Assembly: GCA_021399445.1 (NCBI GenBank)
Contig: JAJTUQ010000007.1
Location: forward strand, 310,001-374,000
DNA length: 64,000 bases
Reading direction: 5' to 3'
Origin: Xylogone sp. PMI_703
Taxonomy: Eukaryota; Ascomycota; Leotiomycetes
Part shown: piece after piece, positions 33,285-42,876 of the stretch
How positions within the stretch are numbered: the first letter of the stretch is position 1
Layout: each line of letters opens with the position of its first letter
Notes under the pieces: generated by a model
Databases searched by the model: none
What the model saw: the letters and a program-made list of their open reading frames with translations, nothing else
Told to the model about the DNA's origin: nothing
Translations under genes and position numbers: made by a program

Positions 33285-35028
33285 ATGGAGCTAATGAAGA
33301 AAAGTATCTCGAAGAATACCTCTAATATCGAAGAGGGTCATAACTTCAACCCCGAAGATCCCCCCCCTGAGATTGGCGAATATTTCGGCCATGGTGAGCT
33401 GGAAGTAATCAAAATCCGTGAGGGAAACTCCGTCCTCCGGAAGCTACGAGCGGCTGAGATGTGGATGGATCGGAAACTGAAGATTGAGAGTATGGGAGCT
33501 GAAAGGATCCCAGAGGATGAACGCCGTCCCCCACAGATTCTCAATGTAAATTCTTTTTCCAGTAGTCTATGAATGTTAGCTAATAGGGAGTGTAGATGAT
33601 GTTCTTTTGGTTTTCCATGCTCGTATCTCCCGGTCTAATTACAATGGGCGTCATTGGTCCTATATTAGGTTTGTCGGTGAATGTGTCAATTATTCTCAGT
33701 GTATTTGCAGCGTGTATTGGCTCTGTAATTCCTGCATTCACAGCTACCCTGTGTGCGCCCCTTGGCCTACGGCAAATTGCAGCGTCTAGATACGCTTTTG
33801 GAATCTGGGGCTCGAAGTTTTGTGGACTTCTAAATATTATCGTCAATATTGGATTTGGGACGATTAATTGTATTGTTGCTGGGCAGTTACTCAGTGCTGT
33901 TAGTGGGGGCTCACTCACTCTTGTTATAGGGATTGTTGTCGTGTGTGTGGGTTCATTTATTATTTCGTTTTTGGGATTTCGTTGGATTCAGCGATATGAG
34001 TCTATCGCATGGTTCCTTATTTTCATCTTTTTATGTATTGAATTTGGTCAATCTGCACGATACTTTTCTCCAACTCCTGGATTGTCTTACGTCTCCGGTT
34101 TAGATAAAAGCGGAGCTGCCTTGACATATTTTTCGATCGTTTTTGGAGAGTCAGCTGCTTGGTGTTCTATGACTGGGGACTACTATGTTCACTATCCACC
34201 GAAGATTAACAAATGGTTAGTATTTTGGATGACATGGGCCGGACTAACACTTCCTACTGTGTTCGTTTTGATTCTCGGGAATTATTATGGTGGTATCATC
34301 CAGACTAATGAGGCATTATCGAAGATCTATGATGATGGTGGAATTGGTGCTTTGATATTGGCAACTATGCGACCCTCCGGGTGGGCCAAATTTGTTTGTG
34401 TTATGTACGCACTATCGTTTAGTGAGTTAATCAAATTTCTTAAATATGCATTTAGACGCCGACTACTTACTGCACGATTAGTTGCTACTGTTACAGCAAT
34501 TATTTATTCTTCATCCCTTTCTATTCAACTATGGGGCAAACATTTCCTAGCAGTTCCGAGATTCATTTGGAACATTCTTCTAGGCGCTATAAGCCTGGGC
34601 CTCGCTTGGGGTGGACAAGATTCACTCGAGTCAATCCTTCTGAATTTCCTGAGCCTTCTGGGGTACTGGACGATTTGTTTTGGAGTAATTCTTGCTATTG
34701 AGACATTTTACTTTAGACCTCAAATCGGTGGATACGACGTAGAAGGGTGGCAAGACCAGAATCGCATGCCCTGGGGTCTGGCTGGGTGTGGAAGCTTGGC
34801 GTTGGGCATTGGATGCAGCTTTCTTGGAATGGATCAGACTTGGGTAAGTTTTGCTTTTACCATTAACGTGGGAAATTAATTAACGTCGAATATTCTATAA
34901 AGTTTGTCGGTCCTGTTGCAAAGTTGATTGGAAATGGTGGTGATGTTGGCGATTACTTCACTTTAATTGCTGTCCTTGTCAGCTATCCATTTCTAAGGCG
35001 GTTAGAGCTGAAGTATATTGGGCGTTGA
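33285..35028 (+). CDS. NCS1 nucleobase permease (Fcy2-like purine-cytosine type)
   Basis: Exons 33285-33545, 33596-34421, 34482-34843 and 34903-35028 give 524 aa, the usual size of fungal NCS1 carriers. A hydrophilic N-terminus (RIPEDERRPPQ) precedes about twelve membrane segments; family blocks include FWFSMLVSPGLITMGVIGPI, CAPLGLRQIAASRYAFGIWG, LNIIVNIGFGTINCIVAGQL, AAWCSMTGDYYVHYP and WGGQDSLESILLNFLSLLGYW, then GYDVEGWQDQNRMPWGLAGCG. It should import purines or cytosine by proton symport. The second intron (34422-34481) is 60 nt without stops, so an unspliced message would also be open. Splicing restores ALSFIATVTAIIYSSSLSIQ. Its neighbours suggest uptake of bases freed by the nucleoside hydrolase. 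Confidence 0.87.
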
Positions 35029-35066
35029 TATCTTAGATGTGAAAAAGGAAAATCCTTCAAATTTAG

Positions 35067-35094
35067 TTGTATAGTATACATGTGTACTATACAA
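35067..35094. repeat. Near-perfect 28-bp palindrome
   Basis: Thirteen of fourteen base pairs match about the centre CATG (arms TTGTATAGTA and TACTATACAA). It lies 38 bp after the permease stop, before the AT-rich edge of the inverted-repeat element. Confidence 0.7.
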
Positions 35095-35464
35095 TCATAT
35101 ATTTTTAGTAAATTTACAAAAAATATCAAATTATTAAAATTAAATAAATTATAAAAAATATAGGGTATGCTTAAATCCACTTGATCATTTTCTTATTTTC
35201 ACTTCATACAGACCACTTACTACGGCTAACCTGCGCAACATTCATGCCATAACAATTAGCAGTTTGGTACTATTACCAAATCTTTACATATTTAACTATT
35301 TTCTATATATCTAGTCACCTTATTATAACCAGATTATATATCAATTTACTTAAGTATAATTAGCTGAAAATCTAGAGATAATTAACGATTAAAATACCCA
35401 TAACTCGCTAGCCTAAAGCACTTAGGCGTTATAAGGCTTTAGCTTACAGGGCCTTAGGCTTATA

Positions 35465-35692
35465 GTATAGGCTGTACAGTACAGTATAGGCTGTACAGTA
35501 CAGTATAGGCTGTACAGTACAGTATGGGCTACACAGTACAGTATGGGCTACACAGTACAGTATGGGCTACACAGTACAGTATGGGCTACACAGTACAGTA
35601 TGGGCTACACAGTACAGTATGGGCTACACAGTACAGTATGGGCTACACAGTACAGTATGGGCTACACAGTACAGTATGGGCTACACAGTATC
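35465..35692 (+). repeat. 19-bp minisatellite, 12 copies
   Basis: Three copies of GTATAGGCTGTACAGTACA are followed by nine of GTATGGGCTACACAGTACA (the last incomplete). Copies within each group are identical. The open frame that crosses it is only a by-product of the repeat. Confidence 0.95.
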
Positions 35693-35761
35693 GCTAACGC
35701 CCTACAGTCGTTGGCTCCTTTAGCATGCTTACAGGCCTAAAGCCCTGTAAGCGAAGCCACT

Positions 35762-36033
35762 GTAGGGCCTGTAGCCTGTAAGGCCTATAGCCTGTAGGGC
35801 CTGTAGCCTGTAGGGCCTGTAGCCTGTAGGGCCTGTAGCCTGTAAGGCCTATAGCCTGTAAGGCCTATAGCCTGTAGGGCCTGTAGCCTGTAGGGCCTGT
35901 AGCCTGTAGGGCCTGTAGCCTGTAAGGCCTATAGCCTGTAAGGCCTATAGCCTGTAGGGCCTGTAGCCTGTAGGGCCTGTAGCCTGTAGGGCCTGTAGCC
36001 TGTAGGGCCTGTAGCCTGTAGGGCCTGTAGCCT
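35762..36033 (+). repeat. 16-bp minisatellite, 17 copies, two variants
   Basis: Variant A is GTAGGGCCTGTAGCCT; variant B is GTAAGGCCTATAGCCT. The order is A B AAABB AAABB AAAAA. The two variants differ by two G-to-A changes that always occur together. Confidence 0.95.
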
Positions 36034-36576
36034 GTAGATAGACTGCTCTACAGGCCACACGGACCGGGCTAGATTAAGTCAATAATTGAACTGTATTACA
36101 TTGTTGGATCTCTTCCTACAGTATTAAATTGTATGCGACCGTAGGATGAGGTTATGCGAACTATGTGAGGTTAAGTCCGGTGCTTTTAACTCAGGCGTTG
36201 ATAATTTGTAATACCAAATTGCCAATTGTTATGGCATGAATGTTTTGCAGGTTAGCCGTAGTAAGTAGTCTATGTGAAGTGAAAATAAGAAAATGATCAA
36301 GTGAATTTAAGCATACCCAAAATATAAATTTAATTAATTTTATAACTAAAGTAAAATTATTTATAATTTTCCAAAAATTAATTAATATAATTAAAATATA
36401 ATTAAATATAATAAAATAGATAAAAAAAAGTAATTAAAGAAAATATAACATATAACCAAAATTAGAATTAAACTAAATTAAGAAATTAGTATATAATCAG
36501 GAAAAGAGTACATTTTTGAGCTTTTTGAACTCAAAAGTATATATGATAATATGATTAATATTTAGAGTAGTTCCAG

Positions 36577-36654
36577 TGTCTGTATCCGGTCATATAATTA
36601 ACTGTGTGATGTATTTAGTCCTAATCAGGAGTAATAACGAAGCTTCAAACATCT
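36577..36654 (+). repeat. Dispersed repeat, copy B (possible LTR start)
   Basis: Second copy of the repeat at 20726-20803, preceded by AT-rich DNA at 36319-36576. Similarity begins at TGTCTGTATCCGG. The DNA after it up to about 37060 is more GC-rich and non-coding, so the element may be a longer LTR of which copy A keeps only the end. Confidence 0.6.
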
Positions 36655-38197
36655 AGCCCCTGGGACCTCCTATACTCTCCATACATAGCCGTAATATACT
36701 CAACCTTCATACTTCCCAATTGACGCATATAACACTGTAATCGTAGTATTACGGGTACCACGTGCCACAGGAGGGTATACCACTATATACCGACAGAAAC
36801 TATCGACTCCAGCAATCCTTGACACCGCCCACTCTACTCCAGCTTCATACAGTATGTGATATTTAACTAGGAGTAAATCGCCGGTCCTCAGCTTCGATTA
36901 CTGAGAGCTACATAAGCTTTTAATTCCCCATACTCAAAAATATCCTATCACTGTGTTCTTCCAGCTTTCCTCCCTCCTTACAAAATAGATAATACGCTCC
37001 GGGTGCTCCATCCTCTCCGTCGCAATAATACACCACAATCCTGACTTCTACTTGGTCCTGATGTTGAGAAACTGCATGCAAAGGTTTCTAGCTCAATGGC
37101 GGCGCGAAACCTACCATCACGTCCGCAGGCCTATAATCATTCTAACCAACGCGGCGCTGATGCCAAGTTCAATCTTGGCCAGCAACCGCTGCCCAGAAGG
37201 GAGCCGCCTGTGCCACTTTATGACGCACTTCCCGTAGTCAGCTCCCCTAATTTCGCTGGTGCGCTCAACTAAAACCACCGATAATCCGCGAGGAGCGATT
37301 CATGCGAGAGCTCTCCAGTATCAGCCCCAATTGATATCGGGTTTTCGTGTGCTAGATAGGACCAAACACAATACAATCTTCACCTAATATGATATCTTGA
37401 AAAGAGTAATAGTAAAAATGAATTTATTATCGCTATGAATAGCTATTCTCAGATGCCGCACATGTCCGGTTTGGCGCGGTTTCATTGGCCTACTAGGTGG
37501 CGGAGAAAGCTCCGTTTCCCCTGATACAGCTCTCCCGCCTTTGCATCACCAAACCCTTCGTAGCTGTTGTTGCACGCCGTTTCTCAGCCTACAAGAGCAA
37601 TTACATCAAGTTCCACGAGTCATCAACCCCAGATTTAGCAACTCGCACTCAGAGACAAGTGGCGTAGTGTGGATATGGAGTTTTCACTTTCCCATGTTGC
37701 GCAAACATCGAATTTTGCGCGAAGGGCAGTTATATCCGGCTTGTACCCACCCGTGACCGGAGAGAAACGTCCGTGAAACACATCATTGGATTGATCGATC
37801 TCACCAGTCAGGACCCCTCGGTACCAACTGCGACCCTATGATTGCCTATCAAACCTTATGGCACCTGGGAGCAGGGAATTGGAGTCGTGGCAGAGTCTCC
37901 CGGCGGAGTGTTCCAGCTGGCCCAAAGGGGGAAGAGCGCTGGCTGACGTCACGCCTCTTGGCCATCTACATCAGCGCCCGCGCTTCTGAGTGGACCGGAT
38001 TGACGTATATACGTATCCCATTGCGCAGGGCAGACAATCTTCTGCGTAAACAACAAGCAACAACTATTCTTCACTAGTTTTTTTTTCTCTTTTTTTGCCA
38101 TTCGTTTCTGGTATATATTCCGGAGTCATTCAGGGTCTTTCGAGACCGATGCGATAGTGGAAAAACAACTCTCTTTAATCCTGCGACTACTGCGAAT
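36655..38197. other. Long non-coding stretch before the SDR gene
   Basis: 36655-37060 may be the rest of an LTR-like repeat. 37440-38197 is richer in GC and probably holds the promoter and 5' leader of the SDR gene, with GTATATATTCC at about 38110. Open frames at 37052, 37541 and 37838 have no protein-like features. Confidence 0.4.
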
Positions 38198-39307
38198 ATG
38201 AAGTCTCGACTCTCTCTCCTTCGTCCCCAGTGCGGGCAACTGGCACGATTCCCTGGCGGACCTCGCACGATTGCCCTCTCCGCAAACTATTCTGTCAGCG
38301 CCAATCGAGGGCAGAAGTTAGATACCAAGCAACAGCTCTTGTCAATTGAGCAGGCCGCACGACAGCAGAAATGGGTGTCTCCGTTGTCTGCTTCACAGGT
38401 CCGGAACTACACCGAGCCAGTGCAGAAACCAGCACCTAAGCGTCTATTTGAGAAATTCAACGTGCAGGGCAAGGTGTTCGTTATCACAGGTGGTGGACGA
38501 GGGTTAGGTTTGATGATTGCAGAAGGAATCGCTGAAGCTGGTGGCAAAGGTAACGCGATCAAGCACCTTCAAAGAACCACAAATATTTTGTACTAACATC
38601 TCACTCCAGTTTACTGTCTTGATCGTCTTCCTGAGCCAGACGAGGAATTTAGTGTCGCTCAAGCTCGTGCAGACCCAGATAGCGGCGGTTCATTACATTA
38701 CAGACGAGTTGATGTCCGGAACCGAGAGGATCTTGATAACGTTATCGCGAGTATTGCAAGTGATAACGGCAGACTGGATGGGCTGGTTACTGCAGCTGCC
38801 ATCCAGCAGATCAAGCCAGCTATAGAGTACACCCAGGAGGAGATTGCAACCATGATGGATATCAACTACACCGGCGTCTTCATGGCCGCAACTTCTGCTG
38901 CATCCCAGATGATCAAGTACAAAACCCCCGGTTCGATCGTGCTCGTCGCCAGTATGAGTGGATTCGTCGCAAACAAGGGATTGATTTCCTCGGTCTACAA
39001 CTCGTCCAAGGCCGCCGTCGTGCAGCTAGGAAGAAACCTGGCAATGGAGTGGGGAAAGATGGATCACGAGGGCTGTAGATGCATTCGCGTCAATTCGCTA
39101 TGTCCAGGACACATCATCACTCCCATGGTAGAGGAGAACTTTAGAGAAGTACCAGGGCTGAAAGAGACCTGGGAGAAGGAGAATATGATGGGAAGACTGT
39201 CTCGTCCGGAGGAGTTCAAGGGCCCGGCGCTCTTCCTCCTCAGCGATGCCAGCAGCTTCATGACCGCCGGTAGCCTGGTCGTTGATGGAGGTCACACGGC
39301 GTGGTAA
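38198..39307 (+). CDS. Mitochondrial short-chain dehydrogenase/reductase
   Basis: Exons 38198-38549 and 38610-39307 (60-nt intron, GTAACG, branch TACTAAC, CTCCAG) give 349 aa. The first 80 residues are a basic, Ser/Gln-rich extension (MKSRLSLLRPQCGQLARF...), probably a mitochondrial targeting sequence. The classical SDR core follows: cofactor motif VITGGGRGLG near residue 97, DVRN, the NAG-like stretch VTAAAI, catalytic Ser in LVASMSG, Tyr247 and Lys251 in YNSSK, and the C-terminal VVDGGHTAW. Fungal relatives are annotated as sugar-alcohol (arabinitol, xylulose) dehydrogenases, but the substrate cannot be inferred here. The gene looks intact. Confidence 0.82.
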
Positions 39308-39770
39308 TTTCGTCTTCTCTTACGAGCGAAGGCGTTTTTGGAACTTGTCCATGCGCAATGGCGTTTTACGAGGCCTTGGTTGTAATGAAATTTCCATAGA
39401 GATTTATTTAGATTACGTCGATTAACTTACGTTTCGATGGTTTAACTTATTATCATAACTGATTCTCTTAATCCGGATATGAATGAATGCATTTTCCAAG
39501 CGAGGGTACTCACTAGGTATTACAGGTGTAGGTTCCATGATGAGAGATGTTATTCTACTAATATAGACAGGTTGATATCTTTGCATCTGCTACTTTCATT
39601 GCTCACCAAAGTATTCTCGAGTCTACAAGTATCTCAATCATATCTTATATAACCGGGATATCTCTGGATCAAAACCGGAAAAGCTACTTGCGTCTACCCT
39701 AGCACCTTTGAATGCCAATTGTCATGTTATTCTTCTCAACATATCATGATCCACCACTTCCAGAGCACAT
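39308..39770. other. Convergent spacer, nothing recognised
   Basis: Non-coding spacer between the 3' ends of the SDR (plus) and P450 (minus) genes. Confidence 0.55.
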
Positions 39771-41604
39771 TCAGAACACATTCTCCAAAGTCAAACTACT
39801 TTCCCCATCGTAAATCCTCAGCTCTTCCCTTGCTTTTTCCGCTTCCTTGATAACAAGCTCCCTGATCCCCGGGGTCCGCGGGAGAAATCTTGCTTTGAAT
39901 GGTAGAGCCCTCATGTTCTCCGTATTAGAGTACGCGAAGATATCCAGTTTAACTTCTTTTCCCTGTATTTATTGCCCACGTGTTAGCAAAAATTTCCCTA
40001 TGTGATTCCTTCTTCTAGATATAGTGAAGGGATAGGTGCAATCTTTCTTACATTCTCATCCAACCCCGGCTTCAAATCAAACGCCCAAAGCATCCTCGCA
40101 AGCACCGCGAACAGACCCTGCTCAGCTAGTGGTTGGCCGGAACACACCCGCCGTCCCCATCCAAATGTGTTGTAGCCCTGTCGAATAGGATACGGTCTGT
40201 GGAGAGGATGGTCCTCGAAGAATCGCCCGGGCTCAAATAGATCCGGTTGCGGGAAGTACTTGGGGTCGCGGTGGATGCCCCATAGGTTCCCTGTCACGCT
40301 TGTTCCCTCCGGGATGAGGTACCCTTTGTACATGTCGTCTCGAATAGGAGCGTGCGGGAGTCCGCCTAGGATAGCAACGGAGCGCCATCGGAGAGTTTCT
40401 TTGACTATGGCGCTGATGTACGGAAGGCTCTTGTCATCGAAGTCCGTCCAGTTCGGAGATCTATCCCTCCCAACGACCCGGTCGAGTTCCTCGTGGGCTT
40501 TCTTCTGCACGTCGGTGAAGACGCACATGGCCATGATGAAACTGATGATAGTGCTCGTCGTAGTATCGACGCCGCCGCCGATAAGATTTCCCATCATACC
40601 AGCGATTTCGTAGTTATCCATACCGAGCTCTCTCTGCGTCTTAAGCATTCTCTTGGCGAAGATATCATCTCCTTCCTTCTTCGGATCATTAGCTGCTTCT
40701 TGAGTGAGGGCGTAGAAATATCGTCCCATGTGGCGCGTGCCTTCCAGGATGGCTGTTGGGAACGACCAGATCCACTTTGGTGTGAAACGGAGGAAGGGTA
40801 AAGCATCCATTAGGTAGACACCGGGAAGGACGAAGTCAACGTTCTCCATGAACATCAGGGCGACCTTGGCGACGTAGTCGTTCATCCGGTCAATTCGTCG
40901 GCCCCAGCCTACGATGCTGGCTACGCTGCAGGAGTACCGTTCGATGGCCATCACGTAGTCTAGGTTATCGAGCATGACATCACGAATGAGGATTTTGGAT
41001 TCGTTGGATTGGAAACCTCGGTGGGCTCGGATGGCCTGGGTTCCAACAGCTGTGTGCTATGTTCACAAGTCACCAGTTAATATCAACACCTAATATATAT
41101 AAAAATCTAGACAACATAAAAAGGAGAGGGAAGACATACAAAGAGTCGCCGATGATCCCGCCATTTATCACCATACTCTAAAACAACTTGGTTCTTCCCA
41201 GTCTGTCCAATTGCATCTCCAAGCATAACCAGTCTCGGCCTACTCGAATAAATAGCAGCGCGCTTCTCCATCAAGTCGCTCGCCACCTCGGCGCTATTAA
41301 CAACCAGGATAGGCCGGTTCCCATTCCAGTAGGTTAGCATATCAGACTTGTACACCTCACTCATGCGTAACCAGTGTTCCCATGGCTTATATACAGGGAT
41401 ATGGAAGTGGTTTCCAACCAGTGGCCATGGGAATGGGCCGGGGGGCATACGGCGGCGAAGAGCGAGAACACGGGAGTAATCGATCACGGTATATATAAAG
41501 AGTGCTGCGAATGCGAGTGTAGGGATGGCGAGAAGGACATATTTGAGAGTCAATTCCTGAGTTAGGGGGTTGATTATGGCAGTGATGCCTGATACCACAC
41601 CCAT
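39771..41604 (-). CDS. Cytochrome P450 monooxygenase
   Basis: Three exons (41604-41140, 41056-40052, 39962-39771) give 553 aa. The N-terminus has a membrane anchor (YVLLAIPTLAFAALFIYTVI) and proline hinge (MPPGPFPWPLVGN). Later landmarks are the I-helix oxygen motif GGGVDTTTS, the ExxR motif in KETLRW, FEPGRF, and the heme loop FGWGRRVCSGQPLAEQ with the axial Cys near residue 459. After the second intron the C-terminus reads GKEVKLDIFAYSNTENMRALPFKARF. It should be an ER-bound class II enzyme oxidising a small organic molecule. It resembles the O-methylsterigmatocystin-oxidoreductase-like group, which is only a loose indication of function. No biosynthetic core enzyme lies nearby. Confidence 0.88.
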
Positions 41605-42876
41605 CTTGAACAGCAGATCGAGCAGAGATCAGGCGAGTATGTATCTCCTCGAGACAGCTACAAAGACAACAGACAGGCTATACCGGTACATTTATGCAGA
41701 CTACATACCCCGCAGTAGACCCCATCTCCGGACTTGTGGAAATCCTTCCAAGACAAAATAGACAAGTAGAAGAGACCATGTGGGGTGGTTCCGAGGAGGA
41801 ATTGGCGCTGATTAAGGACACTATACTCCGAATTGGTCGTTATCTCTTGGCTCTTGATGCTTGGATATTTCAATGAATCACGCTGTAAAGTGTAATCAGC
41901 TTTAACGTGGACAAAGCTAATACTGAGTTACTACTAAGGGAGAAGCATCAATAAGAATAACTGGCAAATAACTCTCAAATAAAAAATAATAAACAGCAGC
42001 TCCTGCCATGAGCAGTACCGCAGTGCAGTTATTCTCACAAAGCCTACATTAAGGCCTCTAACTTCTAAAAGTTGTGCTGCAGATACCTGGAGACTTCCTC
42101 CGTCCCCTCGTTTGTGGAGAAGCTGGGGCTTCTCCAGATCGCTAGCTGAGGTATGTGGGGAAGAGAGCTAAGCTACAAACAGCTATAAAATGTGTTAACT
42201 TTATTAATAGAACCACAGCGCCTCATCAAAAGTAGCTTCTTAGCCAATCATTCATTTTGGAAGAGACATTTTTCGGTTCCAGTTGTGTGTTAACACGGGG
42301 ATGTTTCTACTACTATGTCACTATATGTTCGAGAGAAATCTTTATTAATCATTCTCTACCTAATCACTGAAGCTGGAACTTCATACGCCTCTAGTGACAA
42401 TCATCGAGGACAAGTTATATCCATTTAGTAATATGTACGAATGTAGAATGTCTTCATCCAAGGGACGGCCGTGCCAGTGATCTAAGAGCTAAGCAGGTCC
42501 AGCTGAGTATTTCTTCGCTCTCCTGAATATTGTAGAAATCCATCAGTGATACACTATGAGCTATGGTCGAAGGTGCTCTCCATTAAACTATTATATTGCA
42601 TTGTCTGCAGGGAGTCCTTAAAGAGGAGGAGCACCAAATGGGCTGAATAGTATCCTTGATTTTAACCACTTTCCCACATATTAAAGGCCGGTTGCATCGA
42701 CGCCGGTGTTCAGCTATCGACCTTACCGAATCCCAAGTGAAAACCTTTGTTTTTCTTCCACAAAATTGTAGTGGGTTCAATGTGAAACAAATGACATGAT
42801 TATTGTGCTATAGGAGTGGTCAGACATTGCCAATCCATATCATTCCTCGCTACTTAAATAAAATCATAATATCGAG
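41605..42876. other. Intergenic, nothing recognised
   Basis: About 1.3 kb with short frames only, none with a readable domain. It includes the upstream region of the P450 and the 3' flank of the HET gene. Confidence 0.5.

Larger units (their letters stand above)
35163..36318. mobile_element. Inverted-repeat-bounded element carrying two minisatellites
   Basis: The left arm (35163-35278, starting GGGTATGCTTAAAT) is repeated as reverse complement at 36207-36318. Over about 115 bases there are roughly ten differences, mostly transitions. No protein-coding capacity exists between the arms; the interior is AT-rich at the edges and holds a 19-bp and a 16-bp minisatellite. AT-rich DNA continues outside both arms (35095-35160 and 36319-36570). 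A non-autonomous DNA transposon (MITE-like) later mutated by RIP is the simplest reading. No clear target-site duplication was found. Confidence 0.6.

Noticed and set aside
35543..35740. Open frame encoding a perfect 19-residue peptide repeat
   Set aside because: It is the translation of the 19-bp minisatellite (3 x 19 bp = 19 codons); all frames of such an array stay open. No evidence for a gene.
35465..36033. CRISPR-like array
   Set aside because: Units are contiguous minisatellites without unique spacers, in a eukaryotic genome.
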